NCBI GenBank assembly: GCA_900539525.1 | Contig: UQCM01000066.1 | Span: forward strand, 1-15,475 | Direction of reading: 5' to 3' | Origin: an uncultured Blautia sp. | GTDB taxonomy: Bacteria > Bacillota > Clostridia > Lachnospirales > Lachnospiraceae | DNA length: 15,475 nt | Shown: piece by piece, positions 7,043 to 13,539 of the stretch | How the letters are laid out: each line of letters begins with the position of its first letter | How positions within the stretch are numbered: position 1 is the stretch's first letter | Notes under the pieces: model-generated | Told to the model about the DNA's origin: nothing | Database searches by the model: none | Seen by the model: the letters and a program-made list of their open reading frames with translations, nothing else | Position numbers and translations under genes: made by a program

Positions 7043-7681
7043 TCATCCATTGTTACTGTTTTTCTTATTCTTCGGATCCCTGCTGCTCGCCTCGATCAGT
7101 GTCTTATTCACATCGTCCTCGTACAGACGCATCTCCACCTCCATTGGCGTCGGATCCGCCGTCAGCTTCCTGCCTGCAAAATGATTAAAAAACAGCAGGA
7201 TTCCCATCCCAACCCCCAGAGAATAGGTAAACTCCAGGATCGTAAATCCATCCGACTGCCTGCCGGTAAACTGAAAGAACAGTTGTGCAAAAAGCTTTGG
7301 AATATCCACATCATTATTAAACGTCATGATGGAAAAGGCTGCTCCGAAAAATGCCAGGAGGCAGACGAGGGCTGTCTTCGTCCAGCTCCACAAAACACCT
7401 GGCTTCTTTTTCTTTTCATATGTGATGATGAAATCCGCCTCACCGATATTATTGATGTCCAGACTGGTATATTCCTTCTGGATCCCGTCAATAATCTCCA
7501 TGACCGACATGGCATGGCGCCCCGGCTTACCATTTGTTGCATCCGGTATTTTCCAGGTCCTAAGCCGGCTCTCCAGCTCCCTGCTGCTGCATGTCAGCTG
7601 TGCAATATCCCCCAGGGTCACACGCGTATCGTGAACCTGGACATTCTGATCTATTTTTAAATATAAAGTCTCCTTCGTCAT
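7043..7681 (-). CDS. spoVAA: Stage V sporulation protein AA
   Basis: This protein of about 212 residues fits SpoVAA (about 206). The soluble N-terminal part (MTKETLYLKIDQNVQVHDTR, then VTLGDIAQLTCSS) is the typical SpoVAA domain. Two membrane segments follow, near 113-130 (LVCLLAFFGAAFSIMTF) and 160-178 (EFTYSLGVGMGILLFFNH), and then a charged tail rich in Asn and Lys. It begins the recognised spoVA genes, expressed in the forespore under SigG in B. subtilis. The ATG at 7681 overlaps the stop of the preceding small gene as ATGA, suggesting coupling. A GTG at 7690 would add three residues. Neither start has a strong ribosome binding site. Confidence 0.9.
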   Translation of the reverse strand: MTKETLYLKIDQNVQVHDTRVTLGDIAQLTCSSRELESRLRTWKIPDATNGKPGRHAMSVMEIIDGIQKEYTSLDINNIGEADFIITYEKKKKPGVLWSWTKTALVCLLAFFGAAFSIMTFNNDVDIPKLFAQLFFQFTGRQSDGFTILEFTYSLGVGMGILLFFNHFAGRKLTADPTPMEVEMRLYEDDVNKTLIEASSRDPKNKKNSNNG

Positions 7682-7839
7682 ATGCCGCACACATTCACTT
7701 TCTGCGAAAATGCACGCACCAGCTCACCCCGTGGTGCCGTCCCGCTGTTCTTTACATAGGCGATATAACAAAAAATCCCTGCCAGCAATGCCACCAGCAG
7801 AAAAACCATCAGGCAGGTTGTGACTCTTTTCTTATCCAT
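7678..7839 (-). CDS. Small single-pass membrane protein at the head of the spoVA cluster
   Basis: This is a 53-residue frame starting MDKKRVTTCLMVFLLVALLA and ending VNVCGI. It has a Lys/Arg N-terminus, one hydrophobic helix at about 8-29, and a short outside tail of about 24 residues. GGAGG lies nine bases before the ATG, and the stop codon overlaps the spoVAA start (ATGA), so the frame is very probably translated and coupled to spoVAA. I do not recognise the family, and B. subtilis spoVA has no counterpart at this place. Position suggests a forespore membrane role; that is inference. The helix could also act as an uncleaved signal anchor. Confidence 0.7.
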   Translation of the reverse strand: MDKKRVTTCLMVFLLVALLAGIFCYIAYVKNSGTAPRGELVRAFSQKVNVCGI

Positions 7840-7893
7840 GGTATCCTACCTCCGCATCAAGAACTAATTTTTCAGAAGTTATATTCCGTTACC

Positions 7894-7955
7894 GTAACTG
7901 TTCTCAAGCTCCCCACGGCAAAAATTTAGAAATCTGCATGGCTCTGAACTGTTAC
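7894..7955. repeat. Inverted repeat in the spoVA leader
   Basis: GTAACTGTTC (7894-7903) faces GAACTGTTAC (7946-7955), nine of ten bases complementary. The right arm continues as the shared repeat phrase GTTCAGAGCCATGCAGAT on the minus strand. A shorter palindrome (GTTACCGTAAC, 7889-7899) overlaps the left arm. It would form a hairpin in the 5' leader of the spoVA transcript, or it is simply a copy of the dispersed repeat. Confidence 0.5.
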
Positions 7956-7962
7956 ACGTTAT

Positions 7963-7992
7963 CATTATTTCTGATTTTTTTCAAAATATACA
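7963..7992 (-). promoter_or_regulatory. Weak candidate forespore (SigG/SigF-type) promoter for spoVA
   Basis: TGTATA (7992-7987), a 17-base spacer and AATAATG (7969-7963) resemble the SigG elements TGMATA and CATAMTA with mismatches. The place is right, after the sigF terminator and before the first spoVA frame, but the match is only partial. Confidence 0.25.
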
Positions 7993-7997
7993 TGAGC

Positions 7998-8036
7998 AAA
8001 AGAAAATTGCGGAGAAGACATTATATTCTTCCCCGC
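7998..8036 (-). terminator. Terminator overlapping the 3' end of sigF
   Basis: On the minus strand GCGGGGAAGA (8036-8027) and TCTTCTCCGC (8018-8009) form a ten-pair stem with one G-U, followed by AATTTTCTTTT. The stem's first arm is the last coding stretch of sigF and the TAA stop lies in the loop. It should separate the spoIIA transcript from spoVA. Confidence 0.8.
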
Positions 8037-8734
8037 AGCTTTTTCAGTATTTTCTTTTCATATCGCGACACCTGCACCTGGGACATTCCCATCTCTTTCG
8101 CCACCTGTGTCTGTGTCTTTTCATCAAAATACCGCATCCTCAGCAATGTCCGTTCTTCCTCCGGAAGCCCCTGCAGAAGTTCATTCAGCACCATATGGTT
8201 CAGAAGCTCCTCATTGGGATTGCTTTTCTCCTCCAGCCTGTCCATCAGGAAAATCGCATTTCCATCCCCCTGATAAATCGTCTGATGAAGCGACTCCACC
8301 TCAGCCGCAGACTCCATCGCCAGCACGATATCCTCTCTTGCAGCCCCGATCTCTTCCGATATTTCCTCCAGCGTTGGCTCCCTGCCGTTTCTCTTTTCCA
8401 GAATCTCACGCGTCATACAGGCTTTCGCCGCCGTCTCTTTTAAGCTCCGGCTCACCTTGATCATACCGTCATCCCGCAGAAACCGCCGGATCTCTCCCGC
8501 GATCATCGGGACTGCATAGGTAGAAAACTTCACTTCAAAGGTTGTGTCAAATTTATCGATCGCCTTGATCAGACCGATACACCCGATCTGGATCAGATCC
8601 TCCATCTCGTGTCCCCGCCCCTGAAACCGCCGGGCAATCGTATAGACCAGCCCCATATTTTCCTCTGCCAGTGTCTCTCTCGCCACTTTATCCCCTTCGT
8701 GCGCCTTTTTCACTAACACAAGGGTATGCTCCAT
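8021..8734 (-). CDS. sigF: RNA polymerase sporulation sigma factor SigF (forespore-specific)
   Basis: This 237-residue sigma-70 family factor has region 2 at about 25-90 (ENMGLVYTIARRF, DLIQIGCIGLIKAIDKFD, FSTYAVPMIAGEIRRFLRD), region 3 at about 95-170 and region 4 at about 180-235 with the helix-turn-helix at TQVAKEMGMSQVQVSRYEKK. Length and the short N-terminus without region 1 fit the sporulation sigma group. SigF directs the first forespore-specific transcription and is held by SpoIIAB until SpoIIAA frees it. Identity rests mainly on being third in an intact spoIIAA-spoIIAB-sigF operon, 12 bases after spoIIAB; the close relative SigG normally sits elsewhere. AAAGGA lies seven bases before the ATG. 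Confidence 0.97.
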   Translation of the reverse strand: MEHTLVLVKKAHEGDKVARETLAEENMGLVYTIARRFQGRGHEMEDLIQIGCIGLIKAIDKFDTTFEVKFSTYAVPMIAGEIRRFLRDDGMIKVSRSLKETAAKACMTREILEKRNGREPTLEEISEEIGAAREDIVLAMESAAEVESLHQTIYQGDGNAIFLMDRLEEKSNPNEELLNHMVLNELLQGLPEEERTLLRMRYFDEKTQTQVAKEMGMSQVQVSRYEKKILKKLRGRI

Positions 8735-8746
8735 TGACCCGTCCTT

Positions 8747-9193
8747 TCACTGGCTGAATTTATTTGCTGATCTCCCCACTCTCTTTTTCATAAAGACGTG
8801 TGTCCCCGCTCCCGGTGAGGATTCCACACGGACTTCATCCATAAATGCCTCCATAAAGGAAAAACCCATGCCTGACCGCTCTGAATCCGGTTTGGTCGTA
8901 AAGAGCGGCTCCATCGCCTGCTGTACATCCTCAATCCCGCATCCCTCATCAATGACCTCCACCATCAGATCCCTCTCCTCGATCCGGCATTTTACAACGA
9001 TTTTCTTAATCTCTCCTTCATATCCATGAACGACCGAATTCGTCACAGCCTCCGACAGTGCCGTTTTTACATCCGCCACCTCCTCCAGAGTTGGATTCAT
9101 CTGTGTCATAAAAGCGGCCACTGCCACCCGTGCAAATCCTTCATTACACGAACGGCTGTCAAATTCCAGCATCATTTCATTATTCGTACTCAT
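8747..9193 (-). CDS. spoIIAB: Anti-sigma F factor and SpoIIAA kinase
   Basis: This 148-residue protein has a GHKL ATPase fold. The N box is ALSEAVTNSVVHGYEG (about 45-60, with Glu48 and Asn52 in the catalytic and Mg-binding places). G1 is IDEGCGI (about 81-87), and the ATP-lid region and G2 are SERSGMGFSFMEAF (about 104-117). As a dimer it binds SigF and keeps it inactive, and it phosphorylates SpoIIAA on serine. Its length matches the family (about 146). The ATG overlaps the spoIIAA stop as ATGA, so the two proteins are probably made in balanced amounts. The extended tail (KRVGRSANKFSQ) is ordinary variation. Confidence 0.97.
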   Translation of the reverse strand: MSTNNEMMLEFDSRSCNEGFARVAVAAFMTQMNPTLEEVADVKTALSEAVTNSVVHGYEGEIKKIVVKCRIEERDLMVEVIDEGCGIEDVQQAMEPLFTTKPDSERSGMGFSFMEAFMDEVRVESSPGAGTHVFMKKRVGRSANKFSQ

Positions 9194-9543
9194 TCCCTTT
9201 TCCCCCTCTCAAGCGGCTTCACCTGTCCCGGCATTCCTTCATAAATATCGATCACCTTGTACACTCCCGAGAGGATCAGAATCCTTTTCACCTGCTCATT
9301 CACCCGGACAGCGATCACCTTTCCTCCGAGAAACCGGATGCTTTTATATCTTCCCATGATCATTCCGATTCCGGAGCTGTCCATAAAGCTTGTTTTGGCA
9401 AAATCAAAAACAATACTTCTGATATTTCTCTCACTGAGGATCCTGTCAGCTTCCTCCCTGATATACTCCGCGCTGTGATGATCCAGCTCCTTCGGAACCT
9501 CAATCACCATATTCGTTCCCGATACCTTAAAACACTTCTCCAT
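9190..9543 (-). CDS. spoIIAA: Anti-sigma F factor antagonist
   Basis: This 117-residue STAS-domain protein contains the phosphorylation loop FMDSSGIGMIMGRYK; the second serine (Ser57) matches the site phosphorylated by SpoIIAB in B. subtilis. When dephosphorylated by SpoIIE it binds SpoIIAB and frees SigF in the forespore. The start at 9543 is preferred because AAGGAG lies six bases upstream and the protein then has family length; an in-frame ATG at 9597 would add 18 residues that run through a hairpin. First gene of the operon. The operon is driven by SigH and Spo0A in B. subtilis, but I could not find a convincing SigH promoter or 0A box here. Confidence 0.96.
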   Translation of the reverse strand: MEKCFKVSGTNMVIEVPKELDHHSAEYIREEADRILSERNIRSIVFDFAKTSFMDSSGIGMIMGRYKSIRFLGGKVIAVRVNEQVKRILILSGVYKVIDIYEGMPGQVKPLERGKRE

Positions 9544-9577
9544 CCAGATCTCCTTTCCAATTTCAACCCTTCTGATG

Positions 9578-9639
9578 CCTTCCGGACATGCGGACACGCA
9601 TTACCGGAAGGTTCTATGACCGTGGTCAGCCCTGCTGAC
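9578..9639. other. Two hairpins in the region just upstream of spoIIAA
   Basis: CCTTCCGG (9578-9585) pairs with CCGGAAGG (9604-9611), and within it ATGCG pairs with CGCAT. A second dyad GTCAGC-CCT-GCTGAC is at 9625-9639. Neither is followed by a T run on either strand, so they are not ordinary terminators. They may be operator or mRNA leader structures. Confidence 0.5.
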
Positions 9640-9675
9640 ACATTTACCAAACATGCGGGTGTATCCCCCGGAAGA

Positions 9676-9718
9676 TTTTGATATACAGGATATTCGAAGA
9701 ATCACCTGTATATCAAAA
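9676..9718. repeat. Perfect 14-bp inverted repeat upstream of the spoIIA operon
   Basis: TTTTGATATACAGG (9676-9689) is exactly complementary to 9705-9718, and ATTC-GAA-GAAT forms a small inner stem. It shares bases 9715-9718 with the T run of the neighbouring terminator. No downstream T run exists for either direction. Confidence 0.55.
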
Positions 9719-9757
9719 AACAGGGACATATGCCTGTGATTGCATACGCCCCTGTTT
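9715..9757 (-). terminator. Strong terminator of the folC-TPR operon
   Basis: On the minus strand AAACAGGGGCGTATGC and GCATATGTCCCTGTTT form a 16-pair stem with two G-U pairs, an eight-base AATCACAG loop, and a T run within CTGTTTTTTG. It begins 13 bases after the TPR stop codon. Confidence 0.88.
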
Positions 9758-9769
9758 CGAGGTTCCTCC

Positions 9770-11410
9770 CTATGGTACCAGTCCAAGCCGTCCGCCGCCT
9801 GTGACATCCACATCGCCGTCCCCTCCGGAAGCTCCCGTAGTATCGCCTCCGTCGCCTGTTCCCTGTGTATCTCCGTTTCCTGTAGTTCCGTTGCCTGTAT
9901 TTCCGGTATCACCGTTTCCTGCAGTTCCGGTATTTCCTGCACCGTTTCCGGCAGTTCCTGTACCGTCCCCGGTATCACCTGCCGTCTGGTCATCCTGTCC
10001 CTGTGCTGTGCCTCCGGCTGTCGTACCGGTGATATACGGCTGTACTTCTGCAGCACGCGCAGGATACTTCTGGATCAGTTCGTTAAACAGGGCATCTGCA
10101 TTCTTTGTATCCCCCACCGCAAGGTAGGAATGACCCAGATACAAAAGCGTCCATTCATCTCCCGGCTTCGCCTCCAGCGCTTTCTTATACTGTGTGACCG
10201 CCTCTTCATAATTCCTGTTGGTATAAGCGGTATTTCCCGCATTGACCGCATCACTGTATACATAATCGCTGATGGCTTCCATCATATGATCATAGAGATC
10301 CCTCGCCGAACCTGTCAGAGTGTCCGCATCAATCTCTCCCAGCGCATCCGCCGCCTGCGACTGACTGTTCGGATTCGAGACATACAGATCTGCCGCCGCC
10401 AGGAGCTCCTCATAGGATTCCGCCTTTTTATTCGCTTCCTCCATCGTCCTGTTTGCTTCTTCGACCTTGGCCTTATATCCTTCGATCTCATCCTCCAGTC
10501 CCTGTACCTTTGCCGCCTCCGAAGCCATCTTCGAATTCGCCTCCGTCACCTGTTTGTTCGCTGAAGCATGGATGCTCTGCTTCGTTGCCGGCACCACCAG
10601 AAACCATACGATCGCACCGCCCAGAAACAGTCCCAGAAAAATATTAATAAAAGTGGCAACCGTCGAACTGTCCCTGAAGGTCGTCGGCTGAATAATCATC
10701 TCATTGCCGCTCATGTAGGTCGTCGTACCCGTCAGCTTATTTACCTTTTCCTTCGCATACTTCTTCTTGCGCTTCAGATCCAGGCTGGTGCTGATTCCGG
10801 TAGCCGCCTCCACCTCCTGCAGATAGCGCAGCGTCGTCGTATTCGTAGAATCAATATAAGCCGCCTTCTTCAGAAGCTTTCTCGCCTTCTCATACTCCTG
10901 CCTTTTCAGATACAGCAGGGAAAGCAAATGATAGGCCTTGATCAGCTGCGGATTCTGGTTCAGCACCTTTTTCAGCTGGATGATCGCCATATCCTCATTA
11001 TCCTGCCTGCAGTACAGCAGTGCCTGATTATACTTGCGGATCGTCTGATTGATCACATCCAGCTTATTCTTATTGGACTGCAGCTTCTCTATGTAGGCAT
11101 CTGCCACATTCCCTGGAATATTCATATTCTTGCTGATGACCCACTCACTCAGTGCGGAGACCACCTCACCCGTCTCATAATAGACCAGACCCAGAAGGTT
11201 TCTGGCATCTACATTTTCTTTATTAAACTTCAGGCTCCTCTTCAGACACACGATTGCTCCTGACAGATCTCTTACCATCGCCTTTTCCAGTCCCTGATTA
11301 TACAGCAGGTTGGAAATTCTGACGATACGCTTCTGCAGAGTGATATCTGCCCCGCATCCCTTGCAGAAATCGAGGTTTGACAAAGGAGTGCCGCAAAAAA
11401 TACAATTCAT
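9770..11410 (-). CDS. Zinc-ribbon, TPR-repeat membrane protein with a Gly/Thr/Asn-rich tail
   Basis: This 546-residue protein starts with a zinc ribbon (Cys3, Cys6, Cys16, Cys19), followed by TPR-like helices at about 33-200, for example AYHLLSLLYLKRQEYEKARK. One membrane helix lies at about 252-274 (FINIFLGLFLGGAIVWFLV) and a coiled coil at about 285-340 (ANKQVTEANSKMASEAAKVQ onward). A second TPR set spans about 385-450, and a low-complexity tail spans 461-546 made of Gly, Thr, Asn, Asp and Ala. The N-terminal half should be cytoplasmic and the C-terminal half outside. Such proteins usually act as assembly scaffolds; no specific function is known to me. AAGGGG lies six bases before the ATG, overlapping the preceding gene's stop. 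Third gene of the folC operon. Confidence 0.85.
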   Translation of the reverse strand: MNCIFCGTPLSNLDFCKGCGADITLQKRIVRISNLLYNQGLEKAMVRDLSGAIVCLKRSLKFNKENVDARNLLGLVYYETGEVVSALSEWVISKNMNIPGNVADAYIEKLQSNKNKLDVINQTIRKYNQALLYCRQDNEDMAIIQLKKVLNQNPQLIKAYHLLSLLYLKRQEYEKARKLLKKAAYIDSTNTTTLRYLQEVEAATGISTSLDLKRKKKYAKEKVNKLTGTTTYMSGNEMIIQPTTFRDSSTVATFINIFLGLFLGGAIVWFLVVPATKQSIHASANKQVTEANSKMASEAAKVQGLEDEIEGYKAKVEEANRTMEEANKKAESYEELLAAADLYVSNPNSQSQAADALGEIDADTLTGSARDLYDHMMEAISDYVYSDAVNAGNTAYTNRNYEEAVTQYKKALEAKPGDEWTLLYLGHSYLAVGDTKNADALFNELIQKYPARAAEVQPYITGTTAGGTAQGQDDQTAGDTGDGTGTAGNGAGNTGTAGNGDTGNTGNGTTGNGDTQGTGDGGDTTGASGGDGDVDVTGGGRLGLVP

Positions 11411-11419
11411 ATCTACCCC

Positions 11420-11575
11420 TTATTTAAAACTTCTGCTCTTTTTCTTCTCGTCCCTGATCAGTTCCTTCAAAATATCAGTAACATCCGTTAAATCCCTGTT
11501 ATAGATCGCATCCTCTGCCTCATTTACATCCAGGCTCGGATGAAACTTCTTCAATTCCTCTTCGTAATTAATCAT
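11420..11575 (-). CDS. Small acidic hypothetical protein (51 residues)
   Basis: The frame begins MINYEEELKKFHPSLDVNE and ends KKKSRSFK. It is soluble, highly charged and probably helical, with no cysteine and no membrane segment. GGAGGGG lies five bases before the ATG, and its stop codon is nine bases from the start of the TPR gene, so it is clearly placed as a translated operon member. It follows folC by 58 bases. I do not recognise a family. The motif NRDLTDVTDILKELIRDEKK suggests an amphipathic helix that could bind a partner, perhaps the neighbouring TPR protein; this is a guess from position. Confidence 0.75.
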   Translation of the reverse strand: MINYEEELKKFHPSLDVNEAEDAIYNRDLTDVTDILKELIRDEKKKSRSFK

Positions 11576-11633
11576 GATTTCCCCTCCTGATCGCGTTACT
11601 GCCTGTCTCTCCTCAGCTGTCTTTCCTGATGCA

Positions 11634-12929
11634 TCACTTTCCTCCGCTTTCCAGCAGTCCCTTCAGTTCCCCTACCAGATACAGGGAACCTACACAAAAC
11701 AGGATCCCGTCCTGTCTTTCCTTCAATGCTTCCGCAAATGCATCAGCGATGACAGGAACAGCCGCCACCGGCGCCTTCGTATAGCTGCGGAAGACTTCCG
11801 CCAGCTTCTGTGCCGGTACATTTCTGTCACCTGCGATTTCTGTCACCACCACATGCGCCAGACTGGTCTGCTCACAGATGGTCTGGATCATTTTTTCATA
11901 ATCCTTTTCCATGACCGCCGAAAACAGCAGCGTCACACGGCGTTCCTTCTGCACACGCTGAACCGTACGTACAAATTCCCGTACCCCGTCTGCATTGTGT
12001 GCGCCGTCAAAGACCACGCCCGGCATCACCGTCTCCATCCGTCCCTGCCATGTAGTCTCCCCGATCGCCGAAACCCTGGTTTCGATGGAGATCTCTCTCT
12101 TTTCATCGATCACATCCATCGCCAGCAGTGCCAGTGCACTGTTGATCACCTGATAATGGGCAAGATACGGAACCGTGACACCAGTATGTTCATAATACCC
12201 ACAATTCAGCGAAAAATCAATGCTTTTCTCGGTGTTCGCTAAAATTTCATACATATCCTCATGCAGTCCGTATGCCGGAGCATCCAGCTCTTTCGCCCTT
12301 TCCAGAATGACATGCTCCGCCTGTTTACAGTGTCCGTCATAGATGACCGGAACATGCGGTTTGATAATTCCCGCTTTCTCAAAAGCGATCTGTTCTATGG
12401 TATCTCCGAGAATCTCCGTGTGATCCAGACTGATCGAGGTGATCACCGTGGCAATGGGTTTTTCCACCATATTCGTGGCATCCAGTCTGCCGCCGAGTCC
12501 TGTTTCCAGCACCACATATTCCATCTGCTTTTCCGAAAAGAGCACCATCGCCAGCGCAAAGAGCAGCTCGAAGTAGGTGGGATGGGCAAATCCGTCCTTC
12601 TGCATGGCGTCCACAGCCGCCTGCACCTTCCGGTAGGCTGCCAGGAAATCCTCATCGCCTACCGGTTCGTTGTTGATCTGAAAACGCTCGTTGATCTTCA
12701 CCAGATGCGGGGAGGTGAACAGTCCTGTCTGCTTCCCTGCCTTCACCAGCATCGTGGACAGAAACGCGCACACGGAACCCTTTCCGTTTGTTCCGGCTAC
12801 ATGGATCACCTTCATCCCTCTCTCCGGTCTTCCCAGGCGTTCCATCAGCTCGACCGTGTTTTCCATTTTATTCTTCTTTGTAAATTTCGGAACACTTAAG
12901 ATGTATTCCACTGCTTCTGTATAATTCAT
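11634..12929 (-). CDS. folC: Folylpolyglutamate synthase / dihydrofolate synthase
   Basis: This 431-residue Mur-ligase-family enzyme adds glutamate to dihydropteroate and/or tetrahydrofolates with ATP in the cytoplasm. Motifs seen: P-loop HVAGTNGKGSV (about 43-53), LETGLGGRLDATN (141-153), SLDHTEILGDTIEQIAFEKAG (167-187, with the lysine that is carbamylated in the family), WQGRME near 294 and FDGAHNADG (307-315). Length agrees with the family (about 430). The start MNYTEAVEYIL matches the usual FolC opening; a GTG nine bases earlier is possible because the GAAGGA upstream lies very close to the ATG. First gene of an operon with the 51-residue and TPR genes. No folP, folE or folK lies nearby, so whether it also has dihydrofolate synthase activity is open. 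Confidence 0.95.
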   Translation of the reverse strand: MNYTEAVEYILSVPKFTKKNKMENTVELMERLGRPERGMKVIHVAGTNGKGSVCAFLSTMLVKAGKQTGLFTSPHLVKINERFQINNEPVGDEDFLAAYRKVQAAVDAMQKDGFAHPTYFELLFALAMVLFSEKQMEYVVLETGLGGRLDATNMVEKPIATVITSISLDHTEILGDTIEQIAFEKAGIIKPHVPVIYDGHCKQAEHVILERAKELDAPAYGLHEDMYEILANTEKSIDFSLNCGYYEHTGVTVPYLAHYQVINSALALLAMDVIDEKREISIETRVSAIGETTWQGRMETVMPGVVFDGAHNADGVREFVRTVQRVQKERRVTLLFSAVMEKDYEKMIQTICEQTSLAHVVVTEIAGDRNVPAQKLAEVFRSYTKAPVAAVPVIADAFAEALKERQDGILFCVGSLYLVGELKGLLESGGK

Positions 12930-12952
12930 TTCCTTCACCGCTTACTTTATTT

Positions 12953-12981
12953 TTGCTTATTTAATCCTTATTCATTATAAT
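12953..12981 (+). promoter_or_regulatory. Candidate divergent promoter for a plus-strand RNA
   Basis: TTGCTT (12953-12958), a 17-base spacer and a perfect TATAAT (12976-12981) point to the right. Its -10 box overlaps the minus-strand -10 of folC, so the two promoters could not be used at once. Transcripts would start near 12988 and run into the structured element at 13042-13162. Confidence 0.45.
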
Positions 12982-13001
12982 ATAGCAACCATAATATGCA
13001 A
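12974..13001 (-). promoter_or_regulatory. Promoter of the folC operon
   Basis: On the minus strand TTGCAT (13001-12996), a 16-base spacer and TATAAT (12979-12974). The start would be near 12967, giving a 38-base leader before folC. Confidence 0.65.
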
Positions 13002-13041
13002 GTAAATTTTTTCGCAAAATTCGGTAGGATTCGAGGGGGAT

Positions 13042-13162
13042 GCTTTTTCGAGAGTGCAGGTGTAAAAACGCAGGCGTATCAGGCTACGCTGAGCCTTTTA
13101 CACCTGTGCTATCGGAGAAGCAGGCAAGTGATTGGTATAGTTATTTTCGAGACGCTATACTA
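13042..13162 (+). ncRNA. Structured plus-strand RNA candidate upstream of folC
   Basis: Arms of 26 bases (13042-13067 and 13096-13121) pair along their length with one G-A mismatch and four G-U pairs when read as plus-strand RNA. The same positions would be C-A mismatches in minus-strand RNA. An inner hairpin GCGTA-TCAGGC-TACGC is at 13074-13089. A second hairpin TGGTATAG with CTATACTA is at 13133-13162, again with one G-U only on the plus strand. There is no coding frame. A promoter with a perfect TATAAT box lies upstream at 12953-12981. No U-rich terminator follows directly. It may also be a dispersed palindromic repeat. Confidence 0.45.
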
Positions 13163-13194
13163 GCATCATAAAATAGGAATTTAAGTCAAACATC

Positions 13195-13223
13195 TTGAAA
13201 TATCAAGCATAACATGATAATAT
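13195..13223 (+). promoter_or_regulatory. Promoter of the antisense antitoxin RNA
   Basis: TTGAAA (13195-13200), a 17-base spacer and TAATAT (13218-13223). Transcription would start near 13230. Confidence 0.65.
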
Positions 13224-13229
13224 CAATAT

Positions 13230-13338
13230 AAACAGAAAGCACCCACTCCAAAGGTGGATGCTCCGAGTTTAGGCTAAAGAAATGTCCTTACGGACACCGC
13301 CTATCCTGTGGATCAGACAGGATAGGCATTTTTATTTT
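13230..13338 (+). ncRNA. Antisense RNA, probable type I antitoxin
   Basis: An RNA of about 105-110 bases would run from the promoter at 13195-13223 to a terminator made of GCCTATCCTG (13299-13308) and CAGGATAGGC (13318-13327), a perfect ten-pair stem followed by ATTTTTATTTT. A small TGTCC-TTAC-GGACA hairpin lies at 13283-13296. The RNA is convergent with the toxin gene and covers its stop codon and 3' untranslated region, the arrangement known from txpA/ratA and bsrG/SR4. It should block toxin translation or trigger decay of the duplex; this is inferred from layout. Confidence 0.7.
13238..13262 (-). terminator. Hairpin likely ending or stabilising the toxin mRNA
   Basis: On the minus strand AGCATCCAC (13262-13254) pairs with GTGGGTGCT (13246-13238), nine pairs with one G-U, followed by TTCTGTTTATATT. 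The G-U becomes a C-A mismatch on the other strand, so the stem suits the toxin mRNA better. Confidence 0.45.
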
Positions 13339-13448
13339 CGCTTGTTTCTCTTATCGAGAAAGGCAAGCAACGCTACAATCAAGCTACCACAGGACATCAG
13401 CAAAGCTAATATCCCAATGAAAATCGAAATGATCTCATAAGCTGTCAT
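13332..13448 (-). CDS. Holin-like type I toxin, small membrane peptide
   Basis: A 38-residue peptide starts MTAYEIISIFIGILALLMS and ends FLDKRNKRK: one membrane helix (about 7-30) and a positively charged tail. This is the pattern of the putative holin-like toxin family common in Firmicutes, related in kind to TxpA/BsrG, which damage the cell's own membrane when overproduced. GGGAGGTGG lies five bases before the ATG at 13448. The frame is open further upstream to 13589, but that stretch crosses the -10 box and is hydrophilic, so the short form is preferred. A convergent antisense RNA overlaps its 3' end. In the leader CCTCCC (13503-13498) could pair with the GGGAGG of the ribosome binding site and limit translation. 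Confidence 0.8.
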   Translation of the reverse strand: MTAYEIISIFIGILALLMSCGSLIVALLAFLDKRNKRK

Positions 13449-13539
13449 CGGCGCCACCTCCCTTCCTATGTATTCCGGTAAACCGGTATCATAAACCCGG
13501 GAGGCTACCACCCTGTCATGGGTACTTTCCTTAGGCCTT

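Noticed and set aside
9800..10000. Repeated short phrases resembling a CRISPR array
   Set aside because: Repeats are short, imperfect and keep codon phase for Gly/Thr/Asn/Asp; there are no constant-length spacers. It is coding low complexity.
9601..10056. Minus-strand frame of 151 codons overlapping the TPR gene's tail
   Set aside because: It lies in another frame of the low-complexity tail, then crosses the terminator and dyads. Its Pro/Glu/Thr/Gln-rich repeats are only the frame-shifted image of the Gly/Thr/Asn repeats.
9678..10127. Plus-strand Pro/Ser/Val-rich frame that looks like a repeat protein
   Set aside because: It is the antisense image of the Gly/Thr/Asn-rich tail of the TPR protein and has no ribosome binding site.
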